Shown here: positions 36,440 to 44,494 of the stretch, piece by piece
Layout of the letters: each line of letters starts with the position of its first letter
Position numbering within the stretch: position 1 is the first letter of the stretch
Assembly: GCA_013141075.1 (NCBI GenBank)
Contig: JABFRQ010000005.1
Span: 372,001-436,000, forward strand
DNA length: 64,000 nucleotides
Direction of reading: 5' to 3'
Origin: Methylotenera sp.
GTDB lineage: Bacteria > Pseudomonadota > Gammaproteobacteria > Burkholderiales > Methylophilaceae
The notes under the pieces: model-generated
The model's input: only the letters and a program-made list of their open reading frames with translations
What the model was told of the DNA's origin: nothing
The model's database searches: none
Position numbers and translations under genes: made by a program

Positions 36440-37786
36440 ATGAGTAGCCCTGAACTTTTGGCCCCAGCGGGCGATTTAGACCGTATGCGCACTGCTTTTG
36501 ATTACGGCGCAGATGCAATATACGCTGGCCAGCCGCGCTATAGCTTACGCGTGCGTAATAATGATTTTACGATGGCCAATTTAGAGTTAGGTATAAACGA
36601 AGCGCATGCACGCGGCAAAAAGTTTTTTGTCGCCAGTAATATTTCACCGCATAACAGCAAAGTTAAAACTTACATGGCCGATATTGCGCCTGTGATTGCC
36701 ATGCAGCCAGACGCGTTGATTATGGCCGACCCAGGTTTGATGATGATGGTGCGCGAAAAATGGCCTGAAATGCCGATTCACCTTTCTGTGCAAGCCAATA
36801 CGGTGAATTTTGCTACCGTAAAATTTTGGCAAACAATGGGGCTAAAACGCGTGATTTTATCGCGCGAATTAAGTTTGGATGAAATCGAAGAAATCCGCCA
36901 ACTTTGCCCAGATATGGAGCTTGAAGTATTTGTACACGGCGCGCTATGCATTGCCTATTCTGGTCGATGCTTGCTTTCTGGCTACTTTAACCACCGCGAC
37001 CCAAATCAAGGCGCGTGCACAAATTCTTGCCGCTGGGATTACAAAGTGCATGACGCTGCTGAAGACGTAGCAGGCGTAATACGCCTGAATGAATTTGATT
37101 TTAAAGAAGAAATGGAAAAATCCAGCCTTTCAGGTTGCGGCAGTTTACCGCGCCATCCACTGGCCGATAAAGTGTATTTAATTGAAGAAAAAGGCCGTCC
37201 AGGCGAGCTATTGCCGATTATGGAAGATGAACACGGCACGTACATTATGAACAGCAAAGATTTACGCGCCATTGAGCACATAGAACGGCTGGTCAAAATG
37301 GGAGTAGATTCTTTAAAAATTGAAGGCCGTACAAAATCGCGTTATTACGTGGCGCGCACTTGCCAAAACTATCGTCAAGCGATTGATGACGCGGTTGCTG
37401 GCCGCCCATTTGATTGGAATTTGCTTGGCGATTTAGAAAATTTAGCCAACCGTGGCTATACCGATGGTTTTTATCAACGCCATCACACAGCTGAACACCA
37501 AAACTACAAGCAGGGTTATTCAAGCTCAAATCGTAGCCTGTATGTGGGCGACGTTGTGGCTTATGATGCAGAAAAAGGCCTTGCAGACATTGAAGCGCGC
37601 AACAAATTTGGCGTGGGCGACCGTTTGCAGATTATTCACCCAGCAGGCAATCAAGATTTACTGGTTGAGCAACTATTTAATAAAAAAGGTGAACTCGTGC
37701 AAGAGGCTTCAGGTAGCGGGCATTTTGTGCGTTTGCCGATGGCGGCGCGTGATTTAAGCAATGCAATGGTGGCGAGATATTTGTAA
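36440..37786 (+). CDS. yegQ: U32-family tRNA hydroxylation protein YegQ/TrhP
   Basis: 448 aa, close to the E. coli length. N-terminal TIM barrel-like part (ELLAPAGDLDRMRTAFDYGADAIYAG) and the U32 signature ELEVFVHGALCIAYSGRCLLS, with the Cys set C-I..C-L..GACTNSCRW that holds an iron-sulfur cluster in the family. C-terminal domain with SLKIEGRTKSRYYVA. TrhP participates in prephenate-dependent 5-hydroxyuridine formation at wobble position 34 of tRNAs. A family-based assignment; no trhO neighbour in the window. Confidence 0.9.
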   Translation: MSSPELLAPAGDLDRMRTAFDYGADAIYAGQPRYSLRVRNNDFTMANLELGINEAHARGKKFFVASNISPHNSKVKTYMADIAPVIAMQPDALIMADPGLMMMVREKWPEMPIHLSVQANTVNFATVKFWQTMGLKRVILSRELSLDEIEEIRQLCPDMELEVFVHGALCIAYSGRCLLSGYFNHRDPNQGACTNSCRWDYKVHDAAEDVAGVIRLNEFDFKEEMEKSSLSGCGSLPRHPLADKVYLIEEKGRPGELLPIMEDEHGTYIMNSKDLRAIEHIERLVKMGVDSLKIEGRTKSRYYVARTCQNYRQAIDDAVAGRPFDWNLLGDLENLANRGYTDGFYQRHHTAEHQNYKQGYSSSNRSLYVGDVVAYDAEKGLADIEARNKFGVGDRLQIIHPAGNQDLLVEQLFNKKGELVQEASGSGHFVRLPMAARDLSNAMVARYL

Positions 37787-37821
37787 AAAAGCGCTAAAAC
37801 ACATCATTATTTAATGTTTTT

Positions 37822-37864
37822 CAGATGCCCTGCGAGCCAATATCCATGCGGCTTGCAGGGCATG
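37822..37864. repeat. Family E hairpin between yegQ and CBS gene
   Basis: GATGCCCTGCGAGCC ... GGCTTGCAGGGCATG pairing with a core AATATCCATGC. Lies between two convergent genes and probably acts as a bidirectional terminator. Confidence 0.8.
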
Positions 37865-37876
37865 TGTTTTTTAGCA

Positions 37877-38308
37877 TTATCCGTTAATATAACTTTCTAA
37901 TTGTTTAATTAAGCGTTGCTGGTAAGCAATAGTTTCTTTCACTAAATCGCCAATAGATAACATGCCTATGACCTTGCCATTTTCAAGCACTGGCAAATGG
38001 CGGATGCGTTTTTCAGACATAATAGCCATGGCTTGGTCAACCGTATCGCTGGGTTTGGTGGTGAGTACGTTGGTAGTCATCACCTCACTAATTGCAGTGG
38101 TTTTTGATGATTTTCCTTTAAGTACAATCTCACGCGCGTAATCGCGTTCAGAAAAAATACCGACTAATTTTTCACCTTCAAGCACTACCAGCGCGCCGAT
38201 TTTATACTCCGCCATAATCACTAAAGCATCAAAAACAGGCCGATGCGGCGCAATTGAAATCACTTCTTTATGTTTTTTGCTATCGAGTAATTGTTGTAAT
38301 GTTTTCAT
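37877..38308 (-). CDS. CBS-domain protein
   Basis: 143 aa made of a CBS pair (Bateman module): first CBS about 10-65 (RPVFDALVIMAEYKIGALVVLEGEKLVGIFSERDY), second about 75-130 (MTTNVLTTKPSDTVDQAM, RIRHLPVLENGKVIGMLSIGDLV). Such stand-alone modules bind adenine nucleotides and act as energy or ionic sensors. No partner is identifiable. Confidence 0.93.
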   Translation of the reverse strand: MKTLQQLLDSKKHKEVISIAPHRPVFDALVIMAEYKIGALVVLEGEKLVGIFSERDYAREIVLKGKSSKTTAISEVMTTNVLTTKPSDTVDQAMAIMSEKRIRHLPVLENGKVIGMLSIGDLVKETIAYQQRLIKQLESYING

Positions 38309-38408
38309 GATGTTCTCCAGTTATTAAACTTAAATCAGAAGCGCCAATAAAAATATACACCCTATAATGTGAATAGCAAAATGCTAACTATATTAAAAAA
38401 ATAATGTT

Positions 38409-39320
38409 ATGAAAAAAAACGTCACAATTAAGGCTTTCGCCGCACTTTTTATACTCACGCTCATTTGGGGTTATAACTGGGTGGTGATGAAAACGGCCGT
38501 GCAATATGCTGGCCCATTTCAGTTTGCCGCACTGCGCACTTTTAGTGGTGCAATTATTCTATTTATCATCATGGCTTTTACTAAACGGCCATTAGCTGTA
38601 AAAGAATTCCCCACCATGCTAGTACTAGGTTTGCTGCAAACCATAGGCTTTACGGGGCTGATTATTTGGGCGGTAGCGTCAGGTGGCGCAGGTAAAACAG
38701 CGGTTTTAAGCTACACCATGCCATTTTGGGTAATGTTGTTTGCATGGCCGCTGTTGGGGGAAAAAGTGCAAGGTTGGCAATGGCTGGCGGTGGTTTCTGC
38801 GCTGTTTGGCGTGGTATTAATTTTTGATCCGCTACACATAAAAGCTGATGGTTTCAGCATGTTTTTGGCCTTGTGTTCAGGCATTTTTTGGGCAATTTCA
38901 GCGATTATTTCTAAACAATTACACAAGCGCGAGCCGTATTTAGATTTACTCAACATTACCGCGTGGCCAATGTTGTTGGGGTCAATTCCGTTAGTGATTT
39001 ATGCCTTATTGATGGATGCGCCGCCCATTCAGTGGACAAATGTTTTTATAGGCGCAGTGCTATTTAACGTTATTTTAAGCGGCGTAGTGGCGTGGCTGTT
39101 GTGGCTGTATGCTTTGCAACGCTTAAATGCAGGCGTTGCCAGTATGGCAAGCATGCTGGCGCCCGTGATAGGCGTATTAGCGGCATGGTTGCAGTTAAAT
39201 GAAGTGCCGAGTAGGCAAGAGCTGGTCGGCATGGTTTTAATCGCTTTGGCGCTAGTGATTATTTCAACCATTAGCATACGCAAACATGTGCAGATAGATG
39301 CCACGCAAGGGCAAGAGTAA
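38409..39320 (+). CDS. EamA-family (DMT) transporter
   Basis: 303 aa, ten predicted transmembrane helices in two EamA repeats (about 10-140 and 155-290), with LIWGYNWVVMK at the start of repeat 1 and GVLAAWLQLNEVPSRQELVGMVLI at the end of repeat 2. Probably an exporter of small metabolites or amino acids; substrate unknown. Confidence 0.9.
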   Translation: MKKNVTIKAFAALFILTLIWGYNWVVMKTAVQYAGPFQFAALRTFSGAIILFIIMAFTKRPLAVKEFPTMLVLGLLQTIGFTGLIIWAVASGGAGKTAVLSYTMPFWVMLFAWPLLGEKVQGWQWLAVVSALFGVVLIFDPLHIKADGFSMFLALCSGIFWAISAIISKQLHKREPYLDLLNITAWPMLLGSIPLVIYALLMDAPPIQWTNVFIGAVLFNVILSGVVAWLLWLYALQRLNAGVASMASMLAPVIGVLAAWLQLNEVPSRQELVGMVLIALALVIISTISIRKHVQIDATQGQE

Positions 39321-39325
39321 TTGTT

Positions 39326-39377
39326 TTTGTAGGTTGGGTTTAAACCCAACAATTCGGGCTTAAGCCCGACCTACAAA
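39326..39377. repeat. Three-way palindromic repeat (family F)
   Basis: Outer stem TTTGTAGGT/ACCTACAAA encloses two perfect hairpins, TTGGGTTTAAACCCAA and CGGGCTTAAGCCCG. It starts directly after the transporter stop. Confidence 0.9.
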
Positions 39378-39434
39378 TAGTCGTGGTAAAATTATGTTTC
39401 TTATCAATATTTTAAGATTTTAAGGAAAAGCAAC

Positions 39435-40163
39435 ATGGCAGGTCATAGTAAATGGGCAAATATTCAACACCGCAAAGGCCGTCAAGACGCAAAACGCGGC
39501 AAAATTTTCACCAAACTCATTAAAGAAATTACCGTAGCCGCGCGCTTAAGCGGTGGCGATGTGTCTATGAACCCGCGCCTACGTGCGGCCGTGGCCGAGG
39601 CTAAAGAAGAAAATATGCCCGCCGACAACATCACCCGCGCCATTAAAAAAGGCACGGGCGAGCTAGAAGGCGTGAACTATGAAGAAATCCGCTACGAAGG
39701 CTACGGCATTAACGGCGCAGCTATTATTATTGATTGCCTCACCGACAACAAACAACGCGCCGTCATGGATGTACGCCACGCACTAAGCAAGCACGGCGGC
39801 AACTTAGGCACCGATGGCAGCGTAGTATTTATGTTCAAACATTGCGGTAGCTTAATTTACGAGCCAGGCACCGATGAAGATAAAGTCATGGAAATCGCCC
39901 TAGAAGCAGGTGCAGAAGATATTGTGGTAGATGAAGAAGATGGCAGCATAGAAGTGATTACGCCGCCAAACGACTTTATGGCGATTAAAGAAGCCATGGA
40001 AGCCGCAGGCCTAAAAGCTGTGGTTGCAGAAGTAATCATGAAACCAAATATGGAAACCATATTTACGGGGGACGATGCCGTAAAAATGCAAAAAATATTG
40101 GATATGTTGGACGATTTAGATGATGTGCAAGATGTGTATACCAGCGCAGTGATAGAGGATTAG
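39435..40163 (+). CDS. yebC: YebC/PmpR-family protein
   Basis: 242 aa with the family start [27 protein letters not shown] (helical DNA/ribosome-contacting domain), [21 protein letters not shown] and a C-terminal ferredoxin-like part. YebC-type proteins are described as transcription factors and, more recently, translation factors for proline stretches. Usually next to ruvC; here one gene is inserted between them. Confidence 0.96.
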   Translation: MAGHSKWANIQHRKGRQDAKRGKIFTKLIKEITVAARLSGGDVSMNPRLRAAVAEAKEENMPADNITRAIKKGTGELEGVNYEEIRYEGYGINGAAIIIDCLTDNKQRAVMDVRHALSKHGGNLGTDGSVVFMFKHCGSLIYEPGTDEDKVMEIALEAGAEDIVVDEEDGSIEVITPPNDFMAIKEAMEAAGLKAVVAEVIMKPNMETIFTGDDAVKMQKILDMLDDLDDVQDVYTSAVIED

Positions 40164-40168
40164 GAGTA

Positions 40169-40999
40169 ATGACTAATTTACCAAGTTGCTCTTTAGCTGG
40201 CTGTGAAAGCCCCGTTTCAAAAACTGGTTACACACTTTGCTATAAGCATTGGTTAGATGGAAATAAAAAAGCCCCTCCTAGGCAGGCTAAAGTTGTAGAT
40301 GAAGATAGTTCTACACAAGCTAATTTCCTTACGTCAACGACTTTGGGTGAAAAGTTAGGGATCAATAGTAGGAAATTAAATCAGGTGTTGTCTGAGTTAG
40401 GCTGGATTGAACGCGCTAAAAAAGGCTGGATTCCAACGATGCAAGGTAAAAAGTTGCATGCAGAAAGTCGTGAGAGTCGTCAGTCTGGTATTCCATTCGT
40501 GATGTGGCCTGAAGCAATAATTACCTCAAAAATCTTAAGTAATACTGTTCATGAACTGCTTGGTAGTAGAGGTGTAGAGCCTAAAGTTAAGCAGGAAGAT
40601 GCGCTTGTTGAAGTGAAAGATGAAAAGCAGGCTGGCTATAGAGATAAATTAGATAAATTTAAAGCTATGCATAGAGCTACAGATGGCCATCAGGTTCGTT
40701 CAAGGGCGGAAATGCTGATTGATAACTGGTTGTATTTTTCAGGCATCGTTCATGCCTATGAGCGCTTGCTACCTGTTGAAGAAGAGCTTTATTGTGATTT
40801 CTATATACCAACAGGCAAAGTTTATATTGAATTTTGGGGATTAGAAAATGACCCAAAATACAAAGAACGCAAAGATAAAAAGAAAGAAATATACAAAAAA
40901 TACGGTTTTAACTTGATTGAATTAAATGACGAGCATATTCAGAACTTAGATGATTTTCTGCCGAAGATGCTGCTGAAGTTTAATGTGATTGTGGACTAA
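40169..40999 (+). CDS. Zinc-knuckle, KilA-C-like winged-helix and PD-(D/E)XK nuclease-like protein
   Basis: 276 aa. Residues 7-27 hold C7-x4-C12-x11-C24-x2-H27, a possible zinc site. Residues about 50-110 (TLGEKLGINSRKLNQVLSELGWIERAKKGWIPT) resemble the phage antirepressor KilAC-type helix-turn-helix. Residues 178-276 form a PD-(D/E)XK-like core: E181 (SRAEMLIDNWL), D210 (YCDFYIP) and E221 (YIEFWG), with Lys-rich helices after. The catalytic Lys of the E-x-K motif is replaced by Trp, a known variant where Lys migrates. It starts five bases after yebC and ends just before ruvC. Function unknown; defence or DNA-processing is plausible. Confidence 0.6.
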   Translation: MTNLPSCSLAGCESPVSKTGYTLCYKHWLDGNKKAPPRQAKVVDEDSSTQANFLTSTTLGEKLGINSRKLNQVLSELGWIERAKKGWIPTMQGKKLHAESRESRQSGIPFVMWPEAIITSKILSNTVHELLGSRGVEPKVKQEDALVEVKDEKQAGYRDKLDKFKAMHRATDGHQVRSRAEMLIDNWLYFSGIVHAYERLLPVEEELYCDFYIPTGKVYIEFWGLENDPKYKERKDKKKEIYKKYGFNLIELNDEHIQNLDDFLPKMLLKFNVIVD

Positions 41000-41002
41000 A
41001 GC

Positions 41003-41566
41003 TTGTCTGTAACAAGAATCTTAGGTATAGACCCAGGCCTGCGCATTACAGGCTTTGGCGTCATAGAAAAAATAGGTGAAAAAATCATCTACGTGGCGAG
41101 TGGTACGATTAAAACTGCCAGCGGTAAAAAAAATAAAGTAGAAGGCGAAGATGACCGTGAAGAGTTGCCTGCGCGCTTAAAAATCATATTGGATGGGTTG
41201 TTTGAGGTGATTGATACTTACGCACCTAACCAAGTAGCGATTGAAAAAGTATTTGTGAATGTGAACCCGCAATCAACACTTTTGTTAGGTCAGGCGCGTG
41301 GCGCGGCGATTAGTGCCGCAGTCATTCGCAATTTGAGTGTGGCGGAGTACACTGCGCTACAAGTCAAGCAATCCGTGGTGGGCAACGGTCATGCGCAAAA
41401 AGAACAGGTGCAAGAAATGGTGAAACGCTTGTTAAATTTACCTGCAACGCCAAAGCCAGATTCTGCCGATGCCTTGGCTTGCGCAATCTGCCATGCGCAT
41501 GGCGGACAAGGCTTGGGGCGGTTAGCCACGGCAGGTTTTAGAGTAAAAGGTGGCAGATTGATTTAA
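41003..41566 (+). CDS. ruvC: Holliday junction resolvase RuvC
   Basis: 187 aa dimeric resolvase with the four acidic residues: D10 in [14 protein letters not shown], the Glu in [14 protein letters not shown], and two Asp in [20 protein letters not shown] is conserved. TTG start, since no ATG fits before the first Asp. A short Lys/Glu-rich insertion ([15 protein letters not shown]) makes it about 14 residues longer than E. coli RuvC. ruvA follows after a 141-base repeat element, ruvB is 8 kb away. Confidence 0.95.
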   Translation: MSVTRILGIDPGLRITGFGVIEKIGEKIIYVASGTIKTASGKKNKVEGEDDREELPARLKIILDGLFEVIDTYAPNQVAIEKVFVNVNPQSTLLLGQARGAAISAAVIRNLSVAEYTALQVKQSVVGNGHAQKEQVQEMVKRLLNLPATPKPDSADALACAICHAHGGQGLGRLATAGFRVKGGRLI

Positions 41567-41707
41567 GGGTGCTTCTAAGAATTCAAGTTTCTAAGCTATA
41601 CAAGGCGCGAGCAAAAAATTATGACGCGGTATATTTTTGAGATATAAGGAATAATTTTTTGTGAGCAACGCGGTATGGCGACGAAAATTGAGTTATTAGA
41701 GGCGCCC
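41567..41707. mobile_element. MITE-like element between ruvC and ruvA
   Basis: 141 bp starting one base after the ruvC stop. Ends are imperfect 20-base terminal inverted repeats (GGGTGCTTCTAAGAATTCAA against the complement of TTGAGTTATTAGAGGCGCCC, 16 of 20 matching). Internal AAAAAATTAT/ATAATTTTTT and CGAGC/GTGAGC parts also pair, so the element can fold nearly end to end. No open reading frame. Non-autonomous element by appearance. Confidence 0.7.
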
Positions 41708-41721
41708 GTGAGAGGATTAAC

Positions 41722-42306
41722 ATGATAGGTCAGCTAACAGGCGTTTTAATTGAAAAAAATCCGCCGCAAATTGTAGTAGATGTGCATGGTGTGGGCTATG
41801 AAGTAGAAGTGCCGATGAGCACTTTTTATAATCTGCCCGAGCTTGGTCAAGCCATTAAATTACTCACGCAATTTGTAGTGCGTGAAGATGCGCAATTGTT
41901 GTATGGCTTTGGCTCAAACCACGAGCGCTTGGCGTTTCGTCAGCTCATTAAAGTGAGCGGCATCGGCGCGAAATCTGCCTTGGTGATATTATCTGGCTTA
42001 TCTGTCGATGAACTCAGCCACGCAATTCAAGCGCAAGATATTGCGTTGCTTACACGTATTCCGGGTATTGGTAAAAAAACGGCTGAGCGCATGTTGTTAG
42101 AGTTACGCGATAAATTTACCTTTACAGGCTCAGCATCTGCCGCTACTGGCGTGAGTCAAACTAGCCATACCAGCGATATTTTAAATGCGTTAATCGCCTT
42201 GGGCTACAACGAGCGTGAAGCTGGGCTTGCGGTTAAAAACTTGCCTAAGGATTTAGGCGTTTCTGAAGGTATTAAGCAGGCGTTGAAAAGCTTTTCTAAA
42301 AATTAA
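41722..42306 (+). CDS. ruvA: Holliday junction branch migration subunit RuvA
   Basis: 194 aa. Domain I OB fold ([31 protein letters not shown]), domain II with two helix-hairpin-helix motifs ([16 protein letters not shown] and [19 protein letters not shown]), domain III that contacts RuvB at the C terminus ([15 protein letters not shown]). AGAGGA precedes the ATG and lies beyond the repeat element. Confidence 0.97.
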   Translation: MIGQLTGVLIEKNPPQIVVDVHGVGYEVEVPMSTFYNLPELGQAIKLLTQFVVREDAQLLYGFGSNHERLAFRQLIKVSGIGAKSALVILSGLSVDELSHAIQAQDIALLTRIPGIGKKTAERMLLELRDKFTFTGSASAATGVSQTSHTSDILNALIALGYNEREAGLAVKNLPKDLGVSEGIKQALKSFSKN

Positions 42307-42401
42307 CGACATTATTTTTTCTATTGCGTTAATAGATTGTGTAAGGCAATGTTTAAATAAAACAATGCGGTTTTCTCTTTTGATTTAATAGGAAAAATAT
42401 C

Positions 42402-43283
42402 ATGCGCTATTTGTATCTATTTTGTGTATTAGCTTTGCTCGCTTGTGGGCAACAAAAAGGAACCGACCCAGCCTCAGCGCCTGCCGTGCGTTCAATGCCA
42501 TCGCCAGCGATAATGGAAGCTAAAATGGCCGATAGCGTTGCAGGTGGTGGCGAGCAATCACTCACAGAGGCAACCGAACCAGTAGCCGCAGATGCGACAG
42601 CAAAGCGCTTTATTGCTTTACGTCATTCGTTGACCGTTGAAACATCCACAAAAGAAATGCAAGCTGCGTTTAATGCCACAGTTGCACATTGTGAGCAACT
42701 AAAATGCCAAATTCTTAGCGCAAATTACAACCGCGAAACGCCCTACAGCCCGCCTTCTGCAAGCTTATCTGTACGCGTGCCGCCACGGTCGGTTGAGGTA
42801 TTTTTAACTGGCTTAGCCAAAAGTGGTGAGGTGTTGCAACACCATCGTGAGAGCGAAGATAAAACCGATGCTGTGATTGATGCCGAAGCGCGTATTAAAA
42901 ATCTGACCGAGTTTCGTGATAATTTACGTGCAATGCTGAGTGATAAATCTGCCAAATTTAAAGATTTAATTGAAGTGCAGCGTGAGTTAGTCAATACTCA
43001 AAGTGAGCTAGATAGCATTAACGGCGTGCGTAAAGTGCTGGCGCAAGAAACTGAATTGGTAGCGGTGAATATAGACTTCACTGCTGCGCAAGGCATTACT
43101 GAGCAAGGGTTTTTTGCGCCAGTTGCGCAGGCGTTAAAAAATGCAGGTCATGTGATGATGGAGAGTTTTGCGAGTGTCATCACATTTGTGGTGGGTGTGC
43201 TACCATGGCTATTGTTTGGTATTCCAGTCATTATTTTAGTGCGTAAATTCTGGGTTAAAATAAGAACAAAATGGCTAAAGTAA
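42402..43283 (+). CDS. DUF4349 lipoprotein
   Basis: 293 aa. Lipoprotein signal with lipobox ALLAC|G (Cys15), low-complexity linker, DUF4349 domain (about 65-230: RHSLTVETSTKEMQAAF, ASLSVRVPPRSVEVFLTGLAKSGEV, a coiled-coil SELDSINGVRKVLAQETELVAVNIDF) and one C-terminal transmembrane helix (about 255-280). Function unknown. Confidence 0.88.
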   Translation: MRYLYLFCVLALLACGQQKGTDPASAPAVRSMPSPAIMEAKMADSVAGGGEQSLTEATEPVAADATAKRFIALRHSLTVETSTKEMQAAFNATVAHCEQLKCQILSANYNRETPYSPPSASLSVRVPPRSVEVFLTGLAKSGEVLQHHRESEDKTDAVIDAEARIKNLTEFRDNLRAMLSDKSAKFKDLIEVQRELVNTQSELDSINGVRKVLAQETELVAVNIDFTAAQGITEQGFFAPVAQALKNAGHVMMESFASVITFVVGVLPWLLFGIPVIILVRKFWVKIRTKWLK

Positions 43284-43389
43284 GCATTGGCAAAATAAAT
43301 AGCCAGTAAAGTGGATAAGGCGAGCAACATGCAGCAAATCAGGCAAATAGTGGCTGAATGCCTAATCAGTACCCTAGGGTTTGAGCAGT

Positions 43390-44445
43390 ATGATCAATAC
43401 TAACCAAATTGCACGTATTGCTTTAATTGCGCTACTTGCGATTGGCTGCATTTATGTGTTGCGCCCCTTTATGGCGGCGGCACTTTTTTCTGCAATATTG
43501 TGCTTATTTACTTGGCCAATTTACCATAAATTGTGGCTTCTATTTGGCAAGCGAGATACTTTTTCTGCCATTACAATGACCTTGCTATTATTGATTGCCT
43601 TAATTTTACCGATGTCTTACCTAGCGATTAACTTAGCAGACTCTGCGGCTGTTTTATTAGATGAGTTAGCGTTTGCATTACAGCATTTGCAGCCGCATGC
43701 GCCAGATTGGATGCGCCATTTGCCTGTTATCGGTAATCAAATAAGCGATACATGGGAGCGTGCGACGGTAAGCCAGGATGGGTTGGCGAGGTTATTAAGT
43801 CAATATTATGAGCCGCTACGCGCATTTAGTTTAAAAGCGGTGCAATTGGTGGCGGGTGGCCTTTTACAATTATTACTGGTGGTGTTTATAGCTTTTTTCT
43901 TTTATCGAGACGGTGAGCGCATCGCAGCGAGCTTAATTACCATGGTGCGCAGGCTTGGCGGAGCGTTAGGTGAAGAAATGCTTAATCTCTCTTGTAGCAC
44001 AGTAAAAGCCGTAATGATGGGGTTGTTCGGTACCGCTTTGGCGCAGTCTGCAGTGGCATTGGTGGGTTTTTTATTGGCTGGTGCACCTATGCCGTTGTTG
44101 CTAGCGTTAGCAACATTTTTCTTGTCAGTTATTCCAATTGGTCCGCCTTTGGTATGGGGTGGCGCATCGCTATGGCTTTATAACCATGGTGAGCACGGTT
44201 GGGCCATTTTCCTTGCACTTTACGGATTACTTGCCATTAGTAGCGTGGATAATGTAGTGAAGCCTATTCTGATTAGTCATTCATCGCATCAGTCTATATT
44301 GCTTGTGGTATTAGGCGTGCTTGGCGGTGTTATCGCATTTGGCTTTATTGGTATTTTTCTTGGGCCAACGCTGCTAGCTGTTGGCCTCACGTTGATTATG
44401 CATTGGATTACACTGCAGAATAATAAACTACAGGAATCACTATAA
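43390..44445 (+). CDS. AI-2E family transporter (PerM-like)
   Basis: 351 aa, about eight transmembrane helices with the family pattern RPFMAAALFSAILCLFTWP, LLVVFIAFFFYRDGERIAA and PPLVWGGASLWLYNHGEHGWAIFLALYG. Family members were first linked to AI-2 export but many transport other solutes or sodium. Start ATG 43390 (a TTG lies nine bases before). Small gap to the TonB-dependent receptor. Confidence 0.9.
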   Translation: MINTNQIARIALIALLAIGCIYVLRPFMAAALFSAILCLFTWPIYHKLWLLFGKRDTFSAITMTLLLLIALILPMSYLAINLADSAAVLLDELAFALQHLQPHAPDWMRHLPVIGNQISDTWERATVSQDGLARLLSQYYEPLRAFSLKAVQLVAGGLLQLLLVVFIAFFFYRDGERIAASLITMVRRLGGALGEEMLNLSCSTVKAVMMGLFGTALAQSAVALVGFLLAGAPMPLLLALATFFLSVIPIGPPLVWGGASLWLYNHGEHGWAIFLALYGLLAISSVDNVVKPILISHSSHQSILLVVLGVLGGVIAFGFIGIFLGPTLLAVGLTLIMHWITLQNNKLQESL

Positions 44446-44494
44446 TGAACATTGATGATTGGTTTGTTGTTGTGTTGATAGTTTGGGAATAACA

